A DNA stretch of 64,000 nucleotides from Streptomyces sp. GESEQ-35 (GTDB taxonomy: Bacteria; Actinomycetota; Actinomycetes; Streptomycetales; Streptomycetaceae), in the NCBI RefSeq assembly GCF_017948485.1, contig NZ_JAFFSX010000027.1, forward strand, positions 105,609-169,608, given 5' to 3'. Within the stretch, counting starts at the first letter, position 1; each line of letters opens with the position of its first letter. Shown here piece after piece: positions 48,339 to 56,527 of the stretch. Position numbers and translations under genes: made by a program. Below the pieces are notes generated by a model. That model was not told where the DNA came from. It worked only from the letters and a program-made list of their open reading frames with translations, and did no database searches.

Positions 48339-49787
48339 ATGACCACCGACCACGGCTACCCCGCCGTCCGCATGTACATCGCGGGCGAGTGGTGCCAGGG
48401 CGGCACCGGACGTACCGCCCCGATCGTGAACCCGGCCACCGAGCAGGTGATCGGAGCAGTCCCGCTCGCCACCACCGCCGATCTCGACCGCGCGCTCGCC
48501 GCCGCCGAACAGGGCTTCAAGGCCTGGCGTGACACGCCCATAGCCAGGCGTACGGCGATCCTGCACACCGCCGCCGACCTGCTCACCGAACGTGCCGCCG
48601 AAGTCGGCCGGATCATGACGCTGGAGCAGGGCAAGCCCCTCGCGGAGGCGACCGGTGAGGCCCGCCGGGTCGCCGACACCCTGCGCTGGCACGCCGACGA
48701 CGCCCGGCGCGCGTACGGCCGCATCATCCCGTCCGCGCCCGGCACCCTGCTGACCGTGCGCCGCGAACCGATCGGCCCCGTCGCCTCGTTCGTGCCGTGG
48801 AACTTCCCGGCGGGCGGACCGATGCGCAAGATCTCCTCGGCCCTCTCCGCCGGCTGCTCGATCATCATCAAGGCCTCCGAAGAGACCCCCGCCACTGCCT
48901 GCGCCCTGGTGCGCTGCTTCGCGGACGCCGGTGTCCCGGCCGGGGCGCTCAACCTCGTCTTCGGAGAACCGGCGGAGGTTTCCGCCCACTTGATCGCCTC
49001 CCCGGTCACCCGTCTGGTCGCCTTCACCGGCTCGGTTCCCGTGGGCAAACTCCTCGCCGCCGAGGCCGGCAAGGTCATGAAGCCCTCGCTGATGGAGCTG
49101 GGCGGCCATGCCCCGGTCATCGTGTGCGCGGACGCCGACCCGGCCGTGGCCGCCCGCCGCGCCGCCCAGGCCAAGTTCGTCAACGCCGGCCAGGTGTGCA
49201 CCTCCCCGAGCCGCTTCCTGGTCCACGAGAGCCTGGTCGAGGACTTCACCGCCGAGTTCGTGAAGGCCGCCGAGGCGGTCGTCGTCGGGGACGGGCTCCA
49301 AGAGGGCACGACCATGGGGCCGTTGGCCAACGAGCGCCGGCTGAAGGCCATGGAGCGCCTCACCGCCGATGCCGTGTCCCGTGGCGCCAAGGTGCTCGTC
49401 GGCGGCGAACGTCCGGACCGCGCCGGGTACTTCTTCGCGCCGACCGTCCTGACGGACGTACCGCCGGACGCGGAGCTGATGCGCGAGGAGCCGTTCGGGC
49501 CGCTCGCGCCCATCGTCCCCTTCACCGGCATCGACGAGGCGCTGCGGACGGCGAACGAGCTGCCGTACGGCCTGGCCGCCTACGGCTTCACCGAGTCCGC
49601 CGCGACCGCCGAACGGCTGGTGAGCGGGCTGGAGGCCGGGATCCTGTCCGTCAACCACTGCGGTGGCTCCGTGCACGAGGCACCCTCGGGTGGCGTCAAG
49701 GACAGCGGATACGGCAGGGAGGGCGGGCCCGAGGCACTGGACGCCTACCTCGTCACCAAGCGCGTCTCGCACCTGCTGGCGTCATGA
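48339..49787 (+). CDS. NAD(P)-dependent aldehyde dehydrogenase (succinate-semialdehyde/muconic-semialdehyde type)
   Basis: A 482-residue ALDH. The oxyanion asparagine is in PWNFP (153-157), the general base in LMELGGH (E253), the catalytic cysteine in NAGQVCTSP (C287). It resembles the GabD group. Next to an extradiol dioxygenase it would oxidise the semialdehyde product of ring cleavage. Its stop overlaps the start of the FAH-type gene (ATGA). Confidence 0.9.
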   Translation: MTTDHGYPAVRMYIAGEWCQGGTGRTAPIVNPATEQVIGAVPLATTADLDRALAAAEQGFKAWRDTPIARRTAILHTAADLLTERAAEVGRIMTLEQGKPLAEATGEARRVADTLRWHADDARRAYGRIIPSAPGTLLTVRREPIGPVASFVPWNFPAGGPMRKISSALSAGCSIIIKASEETPATACALVRCFADAGVPAGALNLVFGEPAEVSAHLIASPVTRLVAFTGSVPVGKLLAAEAGKVMKPSLMELGGHAPVIVCADADPAVAARRAAQAKFVNAGQVCTSPSRFLVHESLVEDFTAEFVKAAEAVVVGDGLQEGTTMGPLANERRLKAMERLTADAVSRGAKVLVGGERPDRAGYFFAPTVLTDVPPDAELMREEPFGPLAPIVPFTGIDEALRTANELPYGLAAYGFTESAATAERLVSGLEAGILSVNHCGGSVHEAPSGGVKDSGYGREGGPEALDAYLVTKRVSHLLAS

Positions 49788-50551
49788 GGTACACGCGCGT
49801 GTCGGTCGACGGCCGGGCGATGTGGGGCCGGGTGGGGGAGGAGGACATCGAGCTGCTGTCCGGCTCTCCGCTCGACGGCGAACCGACCGCCGTCGGAACG
49901 GTTCCGCAAGCCACCGCCCGCTGGCTGCCGGTCGTCGTCCCGCCCGTGTTCTACGCGGTCGGCATGAACTACCGGCGGCACATCGAGCACGCCGGCGCCG
50001 AGATGCCGACCCGCCCCGAGGTCGGCTACCGGGCCAACAACGCGCTCACCGGCCACGGTTCGCCCATCGTCAAGCCGCGCGAGGTCGAGGGCCGCTTCGA
50101 GGCCGAGCCGGAACTCGTCGCCGTCATCGGGCGTACGGTCCGCCGCGCGTCGTACGACGAAGCGCGCAAGTGCGTCTTCGGCTGGACGATCGGGAACGAC
50201 GTCAGCGCCCGCACCTGGCAGCACCAGGACCGCACGTTCTGGCGCAGCAAGAACAGCGACACGTTCAAGCCGATGGGGCCCTGGATCGAGACCGACGTCG
50301 ACGCGCTCGCCCAGACCACCACGCTCCGCGTCAACGGCGAGTTCCGCGCGGCGTTCCCGACCGGCGACATGGTCTTCGACCCCTTCGCCTACATCGTCGA
50401 GATGACCAAGCACCTCACCCTGCACCCCGGTGACGTGCTGTGGATGGGTGCCGAGGCCACCTGCCGGATCGACCCCGGGGACACCGTGGACGTCGAGATC
50501 AGCGGCATCGGGGTGCTCTCCAACCCCGTACAACTCGAAGGGAATCAGTGA
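49784..50551 (+). CDS. Fumarylacetoacetate hydrolase (FAH) family protein
   Basis: A 255-residue enzyme with the FAH fold. The metal site comes from FEAEPELVAVIG (two glutamates) and an aspartate in GWTIGNDVSAR; KNSDTFKPMGPWI is the substrate loop. Family members are hydratases, hydrolases or decarboxylases of meta-cleavage intermediates. The start overlaps the ALDH stop and the stop overlaps the next start by one base (TGATG), so translation is coupled. The exact step is unknown. Confidence 0.9.
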   Translation: MRYTRVSVDGRAMWGRVGEEDIELLSGSPLDGEPTAVGTVPQATARWLPVVVPPVFYAVGMNYRRHIEHAGAEMPTRPEVGYRANNALTGHGSPIVKPREVEGRFEAEPELVAVIGRTVRRASYDEARKCVFGWTIGNDVSARTWQHQDRTFWRSKNSDTFKPMGPWIETDVDALAQTTTLRVNGEFRAAFPTGDMVFDPFAYIVEMTKHLTLHPGDVLWMGAEATCRIDPGDTVDVEISGIGVLSNPVQLEGNQ

Positions 50552-50922
50552 TGAGCAACGCCCCCCGCTACATCCACCACGTCAACTTCCCCACCACCGA
50601 CCCCGACCGCACCGCCGAGTGGTACACGAAGGTCTTCGGCATGAAGCGGATCATGCCCAAGTCCAACACCCGTGTGGTGCTGATGACGCGCGGCAACTTC
50701 GACCTGCACTTCACGCCGGTCGAGGAGATGGAGCGCATGGCGCCCTACCACTTCGCCGTCGAGGTCGACGACTGGGACGACTTCCTCACCCACCTCAAGG
50801 ACCTGGGCATCCGCCACACCCGGCCGATCGAACGGCCCGAGAACCAGTCCAAGTTCTGCTACATCCACGACCCGGACCACACCATGATCGAGCTGGTGTA
50901 CCACGGCCGCCGCCCCAACTAA
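50551..50922 (+). CDS. Small VOC-family (glyoxalase fold) protein
   Basis: A 123-residue single VOC module. Candidate metal ligands are RYIHHVNFPT (His), MAPYHFAVEV (His) and HTMIELVYH (Glu), the set used by dioxygenases or glyoxalase-like isomerases. At this size it should act as a dimer. It may be a small dioxygenase or a lyase in the pathway; no specific function can be given. It is coupled to the FAH-type gene. Confidence 0.85.
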   Translation: MSNAPRYIHHVNFPTTDPDRTAEWYTKVFGMKRIMPKSNTRVVLMTRGNFDLHFTPVEEMERMAPYHFAVEVDDWDDFLTHLKDLGIRHTRPIERPENQSKFCYIHDPDHTMIELVYHGRRPN

Positions 50923-50948
50923 GCGCCCACATACGGGAGTTCACCCTC

Positions 50949-51734
50949 ATGCCCATTGCCGAATCCAACGGCATCTCCATCTACTACGAACGCCACGGCA
51001 GCGGTCCGGCGATCCTCTTCGTGCACGGCAGCGGCGGCCACCACGCCGCCTGGTGGCAGCAAGTGGCCGCGCTGCGCGAGGAGTTCACGGTCGTCACCCT
51101 GGACCTGCGCGGCTTCGGCAAGTCCGACTCGTCGATGTCCGAGTTCGACGGCCAGGACTTCCCCGGGGACGTCGTAGCCGTCCTCGACACCGAGGACCTC
51201 ACCGACGTCATGCTGGTGGGCCAGTCCATCGGCTCCGTCGCCGCCCTGCGTGCCGGTCTGCTCCGCCCCCAGCGGGTCTCGTCCGTCGTGCTCGGCCACT
51301 CCCTCGGCGGCATCAGCCACCCCGAGGTGAAGGAACTTGCCGCCGCCGACCGCGCGGAGGCCGTCAAACTCCCCGTCATCGACCGTCTGTTGACCAAGCC
51401 GTTCCAGCAGGAGCGTGCCGACCTCACCTTCCTCTTCCAGCAGATGGGCACCTTCAACGTCGCGAAGATGGCCGACCTGCGCAACCTCGACACCAACGGC
51501 CCCTCGCTGGAGGACATCCAGAAGTCGGGCGTCAAGGTCGCGTTCCTGGCGGGCGAGAAGGACGCGGTGCTCAGCGTGAAGACGGTGACCCGCGCCCACG
51601 AACTGCTGCCGGGCTCCCATCTGGAGATCGTTCCGGGCGCCCCGCACTCCATGTACTGGGAGACGCCCGAGCCGTACAACGCGGCCGTCGCCCGGCTGCG
51701 CCACACCCTCAGCACACCGAAGGAAGCCGTATGA
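50949..51734 (+). CDS. Alpha/beta hydrolase (C-C bond hydrolase-like)
   Basis: A 261-residue hydrolase. The oxyanion motif is FVHGSGGHHAAW, the nucleophile elbow LVGQSIGSVAA (Ser near 94), with the acid in LAGEKDAVLS and the histidine in GAPHSMYW. It is like the meta-cleavage product hydrolases that split 2-hydroxymuconic-type products. An enol-lactonase role is also possible. The start is the ATG at 50949, with GGGAG upstream; the stop overlaps the GlcG-like gene. Confidence 0.88.
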   Translation: MPIAESNGISIYYERHGSGPAILFVHGSGGHHAAWWQQVAALREEFTVVTLDLRGFGKSDSSMSEFDGQDFPGDVVAVLDTEDLTDVMLVGQSIGSVAALRAGLLRPQRVSSVVLGHSLGGISHPEVKELAAADRAEAVKLPVIDRLLTKPFQQERADLTFLFQQMGTFNVAKMADLRNLDTNGPSLEDIQKSGVKVAFLAGEKDAVLSVKTVTRAHELLPGSHLEIVPGAPHSMYWETPEPYNAAVARLRHTLSTPKEAV

Positions 51735-52192
51735 ACCTCGACGCCGCCGAAGAGATCATCGATGCCGCAGTCAAGCGCGCCCAGTCCGTCGGCAAGGCCG
51801 TGAGCGTGGCGGTCGTGGACGCGGGCGGTTTCCCCGTCGCCATCCGCCGCTCCGACGGAGCCCGACCGCTCACGCCGGACATCGCGCGCGCCAAGGCGTA
51901 CACCGCGGCCGTGATGCAGCGCCCCGGCAAGATGCTGAAGAAGTGGCAGGAGAGCCAGCCCGTCTTCTTCGCCCAGCTCTCCCAACTCCCCGGCGCGGCC
52001 CTGCCGATCATGGCCACCGAGGGCAGCGTCACCATCAAGAAGGACGGCGAGATCATCGGCGGCCTCGGCATCGCCGGCGGCACCGCGGACGAGGACCAGC
52101 AGATCGCCGACGAGGTCCTCGAATCCCTCGGCTACGAGCTGGAGTTCGCCGCCTGGGGTGTTACCGGCAAGCCCGCGGGAAAGGAAGCCTGA
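51731..52192 (+). CDS. GlcG/HbpS-like protein (DUF336)
   Basis: A 153-residue protein with the DUF336 fold: VSVAVVDAGGFPVAIRRSDGA near the start and GEIIGGLGIAGGTADEDQQIA near the end. Family members bind heme or stand beside glycolate and aromatic catabolic enzymes, often as accessory proteins of unknown role. The ATG overlaps the hydrolase stop (ATGA). The MetE-like gene follows after 3 bases. Confidence 0.87.
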   Translation: MNLDAAEEIIDAAVKRAQSVGKAVSVAVVDAGGFPVAIRRSDGARPLTPDIARAKAYTAAVMQRPGKMLKKWQESQPVFFAQLSQLPGAALPIMATEGSVTIKKDGEIIGGLGIAGGTADEDQQIADEVLESLGYELEFAAWGVTGKPAGKEA

Positions 52193-52195
52193 GCC

Positions 52196-53182
52196 ATGGC
52201 CGACACGTTCAACTACCGCATCGACCACCACGGCAGCCTGGTCCGCCCCATCGGCCTGTCCCTCGACGACCCCGAGGCCATGGAGACGGCCGTACGAGAC
52301 GCGGTCGCATACCAGCGCAAGCTGCGCTCCACGGTCGTCACCGACGGGGACTTCCCCCGCGAGGACTTCCGCAGCGCCGTACTCGACTCCGTATCCGGTT
52401 TCCGTCGCACCGACGCGTCCGACGATGGCCTGCCGCGCTGGGTCGCCGAGGCCCTCCCCAAGGCGAACGGTCCGCTGGTCGCCGACGGGGCGACCCTGCT
52501 CGCCCAGCTCACCGTGATCGCCCCCAAGGTCTCCCTGCCGTCCCCGGCCTACCTCGCGGCCACCACTTTCGAACCGGGCCTCGGCCCCGCCTCGGCCCGC
52601 GAGCTCGGCGAAGCTCTCGCGGAGATCGTCCACGCGGAGATCGAGCTGCTGGTGTCCCGAGGCGTCCGCCTCATCCAGCTCAACAACCCACTGCTCCTCG
52701 CCCCGCCCGCCGACAGCCCGCTCTCCTTCGAAGACGCCCTGGCCGTAGAGGCGTTGGCGGTACGGCTGGACGAGCGCCCGGAGGGGGTACGCATCGGTAT
52801 CTGCCCGGGCTGGGCGGCGCCCGCCACCGTGGACCGCGCACGGACGGAGCGGCTGTACACCGGCATCCCCGCCGACCGCTGGATCCTGCCGTACGACCAG
52901 GGAACCGACGCCGAACGCGACCTGCTCAAGACACTGCCCGAGGACCGCGACGTCTGCCTGGGCGTGGTGGACGCGACCGTCCCGGAACTGGAGGACATCG
53001 ACACGGTGCTGGCGAGGATCGACGCGGCGGCGGAGGTGAAGGACATCGAGGACATGGCCGTATCACCGTCGAGGGGCTTCGCGGACAGGGCGGACAGGCC
53101 CCTGCTCACTGCCGAGGAACAGCGCCAGAAGCTGGTCTTGGTGGAGACAATCGCCCGTTACTGCTGGGGCAACGAGTTCTAA
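52196..53182 (+). CDS. MetE C-terminal-domain-like protein with degenerate zinc site
   Basis: A 328-residue protein of the cobalamin-independent methionine-synthase C-terminal type (Meth_synt_2). The barrel strands are recognisable (RSTVVTDGDFPREDFR, LIQLNNPLLL, GVRIGICPGWA, RDVCLGVVD). In MetE, zinc is held by H-x-C, a glutamate and a late cysteine in NPDCG. Here the H-x-C position reads G-I-C (C203) and the late site reads SPSRG (R293), so two ligands are missing. The catalytic role is therefore uncertain: a methyl-transfer step such as O-demethylation is an attractive guess but not supported by the zinc site. It is coupled to the GlcG-like gene. Confidence 0.82.
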   Translation: MADTFNYRIDHHGSLVRPIGLSLDDPEAMETAVRDAVAYQRKLRSTVVTDGDFPREDFRSAVLDSVSGFRRTDASDDGLPRWVAEALPKANGPLVADGATLLAQLTVIAPKVSLPSPAYLAATTFEPGLGPASARELGEALAEIVHAEIELLVSRGVRLIQLNNPLLLAPPADSPLSFEDALAVEALAVRLDERPEGVRIGICPGWAAPATVDRARTERLYTGIPADRWILPYDQGTDAERDLLKTLPEDRDVCLGVVDATVPELEDIDTVLARIDAAAEVKDIEDMAVSPSRGFADRADRPLLTAEEQRQKLVLVETIARYCWGNEF

Positions 53183-53189
53183 CCCCGCC

Positions 53190-53219
53190 AGGGGCGCGGG
53201 GAACTGCGCGACAAGCCAC
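53190..53219 (+). repeat. Dispersed intergenic element, copy 7
   Basis: AGGGGCGCGGGGAACTGCGC then GACAAGCCAC. It follows the stop of the MetE-like gene by 7 bases and lies before the convergent small monooxygenase gene, a terminator-like position. Confidence 0.85.
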
Positions 53220-53260
53220 AGACAACCCGCACCCGCCGACGCGCACAAGCCACGCAGACG

Positions 53261-53548
53261 CTAAAGCACCTGGCAAAACGTAACGGTACGTTCAGTCAGC
53301 AGCGGCCGCACGATCTCCACGATCAGCTCACCGAAGTAGCCCGCGGCAGCGTGCGCCTCGAACCCGGCACGGTCGCCGTACCGCTCGTACAGCAGGAACC
53401 CTCCGGGCTCGCCCTCTTCGGCGTGCACCTCGTACACCAGATTCCCCGGCTCCGCACGGGTGTGCTCGCGCATCTTGAGCAGCGCGGCACGCACCGTGTC
53501 CGCATCGGCGGGCGCGCAGCGGTAGTGGGCGACGACTACGTAGGCCAT
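53261..53548 (-). CDS. Small antibiotic-biosynthesis-monooxygenase-domain protein (quinol monooxygenase-like)
   Basis: A 95-residue ABM fold protein. The first strand is AYVVVAHYRC, the helix carries VRAALLKMREHTRAEPGN, and the conserved LVYEVHAEEGEPGGFLLYERYGD follows, with FEAHAAAGYF as the second helix start. Such proteins are cofactor-free oxygenases of quinols or anthrones. It is on the minus strand between two plus-strand catabolic operons. It could handle a hydroquinone product of the pathway. Confidence 0.85.
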   Translation of the reverse strand: MAYVVVAHYRCAPADADTVRAALLKMREHTRAEPGNLVYEVHAEEGEPGGFLLYERYGDRAGFEAHAAAGYFGELIVEIVRPLLTERTVTFCQVL

Positions 53549-53708
53549 GGCATGTCTCCTTGCGGGATTTCGGCCCGCCGATTCCAACATGGATCACCCC
53601 ACCGACCACCCGCGCGCTGCGCAATCAATGCCTGCCGCACATGGGCTGGTGGCCCGCTCCCACATGGTGTGTTGTCACAATCCGGCCTGCACGAAGGAAG
53701 TGATCTTG

Positions 53709-55154
53709 ATGCGTTCCCTGGAAACCCTCTCCGGCGGGGGCTGGGTGACGACCGGCGAGTGGATCGACGTCCATGACCCCTCCGATCTGCGCACCCCCGT
53801 CGCCCGCGTCCCCGCGCTGAGCGCCGCGGACGTCACCCGCGCCTACGATCACGCCGAGCAGGGCTTCGCCGTCTGGAAGCGCACCAGCCCCTTCGAACGG
53901 GCCCGGATCATGACCGAGGCGGCCCGGCTGCTGCGGGAGCGCGCCGCGGGCATCGCCGTGGACGTCAGCACCGAGATGGGCAAGACCCGTGCGGAGGCGA
54001 CCGGTGAGACGATCAAGGCCGCCGACTTCCTCGAGTACTACGCGGGCATCGCGCGGCAGGGCTACGGCACGCTCGTGCACGACGTACGCCCCGACACCCG
54101 CACCAGCCACCAACGTGAGCCGATCGGCGTGGTCCTGGCGATCACCCCGTGGAACGACCCGCTGATCACCCCGGCGCGGAAGCTGGCGCCGTGCCTGGCG
54201 GCGGGCAACGCGGCGCTCCTCAAGCCGGCCACCGACACCCCGCAGTCTGCCCTGCACTTCGCCCGCGCCCTGCATGACGCGGGCCTGCCCGCCGGGGTAC
54301 TGAACGTGGTCACCGGCCGGGGCGCGGAGATCTCCGAGGCACTGATCACCGACCCGCGCCTCGCCGCGCTCACGTTCACCGGCAGCAACGAGGTCGGCGA
54401 GGCGCTGCGTGCGCAGCTCGCCTCCCGCAACGTCCGCTTCCAGGGCGAGCTGGGCGGCAAGAACGCCACCGTCGTCCTCGTGGACGCCGATCTGTCCGCC
54501 GCCGCCAAAGCCGTCGCCGCGGCGGGCTTCGCGCAGGCCGGGCAGCGCTGCACCGCCACCAGCCGGGTGATCGTCGAGCGGTCGGTGTACGAGGAGTTCA
54601 CTTCGCTGTTGCTGTCGGAGGCCGCCGCTCTGCGGGTCGGCCCCGGTCTCGCCGCGGGTACGACGATGGGGCCGCTGGTCAGTGCCCGGCAGCGGGACGG
54701 CGTCCTCTCCGACGTCGAGCGCGCCGTCAAGCAAGGTGCGCGCGTGCTCGTCGGCGGCGACCAGCCGCGCGACGAGGCGCTGAGCCATGGCTGCTACGTC
54801 AACCCGACCGTGCTCGGCGATGTGACGGCGGAAATGGACATCTGGTACGAGGAGGTCTTCGGCCCGGTCGTCGCGCTGCTCGCCGTGGACTCCTTCGACG
54901 AGGCCGTCGCGGCCGTCAACGACTCGGACTTCGGGCTCGCGGCGGCCGTGTTCACCCAGAACCTCGGCGCCGCGTACCGCTTCGCCGACGAGGCCGAGTG
55001 CGGGCAGATCGCGGTGAACACCACCACCTCCGGCTGGGACGTCCACCACCCCTTCGGCGGCTTCCGGGACTCGGGGTCGCCGTTCAAGGAGCAGGGCGAG
55101 GAGGCCCTGCGCTTCTACACGCGCGTGAAGACCGTCGCCGTCCACTTTGGCTAG
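53709..55154 (+). CDS. NAD(P)-dependent aldehyde dehydrogenase (2-oxoglutarate-semialdehyde-dehydrogenase-like)
   Basis: A 481-residue ALDH. Catalytic residues are PWNDP (N149), FQGELGG (E247) and QAGQRCTAT (C281). The Q-R-C form and overall pattern resemble dehydrogenases of 2-oxoglutarate semialdehyde, but the assignment is weak. The start is taken as the ATG at 53709; GTG at 53700 in the same frame is also possible, since GAAGGAAG lies just before. The gene is preceded by the divergent ABM gene and followed by copy 8 of the dispersed element, so it seems to be its own transcription unit. Confidence 0.87.
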   Translation: MRSLETLSGGGWVTTGEWIDVHDPSDLRTPVARVPALSAADVTRAYDHAEQGFAVWKRTSPFERARIMTEAARLLRERAAGIAVDVSTEMGKTRAEATGETIKAADFLEYYAGIARQGYGTLVHDVRPDTRTSHQREPIGVVLAITPWNDPLITPARKLAPCLAAGNAALLKPATDTPQSALHFARALHDAGLPAGVLNVVTGRGAEISEALITDPRLAALTFTGSNEVGEALRAQLASRNVRFQGELGGKNATVVLVDADLSAAAKAVAAAGFAQAGQRCTATSRVIVERSVYEEFTSLLLSEAAALRVGPGLAAGTTMGPLVSARQRDGVLSDVERAVKQGARVLVGGDQPRDEALSHGCYVNPTVLGDVTAEMDIWYEEVFGPVVALLAVDSFDEAVAAVNDSDFGLAAAVFTQNLGAAYRFADEAECGQIAVNTTTSGWDVHHPFGGFRDSGSPFKEQGEEALRFYTRVKTVAVHFG

Positions 55155-55186
55155 GCGCTCCGCTGGGAATGCGGGTTGTTTGTTCG

Positions 55187-55235
55187 CGGGCCGGTGGGGG
55201 CTGGTCGCGCAGTTCCCCGCGCCCCTTACGGGGCG
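55187..55235 (-). repeat. Dispersed intergenic element, copy 8
   Basis: GGGGGCTGGTCGCGCAGTT then CCCCGCGCCCC, ending in a GCGCCCCTTACGGGGCG hairpin. It separates the aldehyde dehydrogenase gene (ending 55154) from the flavoprotein gene (starting 55285), the only copy here between two plus-strand genes. Confidence 0.85.
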
Positions 55236-55284
55236 TGATTCCTCACCCGACTTGACCGGTTCCGCTTAGGAAAGGAGGTCGTCC

Positions 55285-56499
55285 ATGGCAGACCAGACGA
55301 TCGGCATCGTCGGCGCCGGCATCGTGGGCCTGGCCACGGGGCGCGAGATCGCCCTGCGTCGCCCGGGTACGCGGGTCGTGGTGCTGGAGAAGGAGCGGGA
55401 TGTCGCCGTCCACCAGACCGGCCACAACTCGGGTGTCGTGCATGCCGGGATCTACTACACGCCGGGCAGCCTCAAGGCGCGGCTGTGCACCAGGGGCATG
55501 GGACTGATCCGTGAGTACTGCCAGGACCGGGACCTGCCCTACGACGAGTGCGGCAAGCTCGTCGTCGCGGTCACCGACGCGGAAGTCCCGCGCATGGAGG
55601 CGCTGTACGCCAAGTCCCTGGAGAACAAGGTGCCCGGCGTACGCCGCGTCTCCGCGAGCGAGATCCGCGAGATCGAACCGCACGCCATGGGGAAGGCGGC
55701 CATCCACTCCCCGCGCACCGCCATCACCGACTACACCGCGATCGCGAAGTCCTTCGCGAAGGACATCGAGGAGTCCGGCGGCGAGGTACGGCTCGGCTTC
55801 CCGGTCACCCGCATCACCCGGCTGACCGGCGGCGGCATCGAGGTCGCCTCCGGCGCCGAAACGCTCACGGTCGACCGGCTCGTCCTCTGCGCCGGACTCC
55901 ACAGCGACCAGGTCGCCCGCCTCGCCGATGACGGCGACGAACCGCGGATCGTGCCCTTCCGCGGCGAGTACATGACGGTCTCCGCGGAGAAGGCGCACAT
56001 GGTGCGGGGCCTCGTCTACCCGGTGCCCGACCCGCGGTACCCCTTCCTGGGCGTGCACTTCACCCGCCGGGTCACCGGCGAGGTCGAGGTCGGCCCCAAC
56101 GCCGTCCTCGCCTTCTCCCGCGAGGGATACCGCCTCTCCACCATCGACCCGCGCGAACTGCGCCGCATCGCCGCCTTCCCCGGCATGTGGCACCTGGCGA
56201 AACAGCACTGGCGCACCGGCATCAAGGAGATGCGCGGCTCGCTGTCGGTCAGGTCCTACATGAAGGACGCCATGGCGTACATCCCCGGCATCCACGCCTC
56301 CGACGTCGTTCGCGGCGGAGCCGGCGTACGGGCCCAGGCGCTGGGCCGCGACGGCTCGCTCGTGGACGACTTCGCCATCCACCACGTGGGCGCCGTCACC
56401 GCCGTACGCAACGCCCCCTCGCCCGCGGCGACTTCGTCGATGGCGATCGCGGAGCACATCGCGGACGCCACCCTCCGAACCACCTCCGAAGAACTCTGA
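55285..56499 (+). CDS. lhgO: FAD-dependent oxidoreductase, L-2-hydroxyglutarate oxidase-like (LhgO)
   Basis: A 404-residue flavoprotein of the DAO family. The FAD motif is GIVGAGIVGLATGREI, followed by VVVLEKE. The TGHNSGVVHAGIYYTPGSLKA segment is the hallmark of L-2-hydroxyglutarate oxidases. It likely oxidises L-2-hydroxyglutarate or a similar 2-hydroxy acid to the 2-oxo acid, feeding the ThDP enzyme encoded downstream. GAAAGGAGG lies before the ATG at 55285. It leads a four-gene operon. Confidence 0.85.
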   Translation: MADQTIGIVGAGIVGLATGREIALRRPGTRVVVLEKERDVAVHQTGHNSGVVHAGIYYTPGSLKARLCTRGMGLIREYCQDRDLPYDECGKLVVAVTDAEVPRMEALYAKSLENKVPGVRRVSASEIREIEPHAMGKAAIHSPRTAITDYTAIAKSFAKDIEESGGEVRLGFPVTRITRLTGGGIEVASGAETLTVDRLVLCAGLHSDQVARLADDGDEPRIVPFRGEYMTVSAEKAHMVRGLVYPVPDPRYPFLGVHFTRRVTGEVEVGPNAVLAFSREGYRLSTIDPRELRRIAAFPGMWHLAKQHWRTGIKEMRGSLSVRSYMKDAMAYIPGIHASDVVRGGAGVRAQALGRDGSLVDDFAIHHVGAVTAVRNAPSPAATSSMAIAEHIADATLRTTSEEL

Positions 56500-56527
56500 A
56501 CCACCTCAACGAAAGCGAGCTCACGGC

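Noticed and set aside
53261..53548. The small ABM protein as an antibiotic tailoring enzyme
   Set aside because: It is isolated among catabolic genes; a quinol-oxidising role in catabolism fits better than antibiotic biosynthesis.
3751..55235. Recurring 30-45-bp repeats as a possible CRISPR array
   Set aside because: The copies are dispersed over 50 kb, in both orientations, without regular spacers or cas genes.
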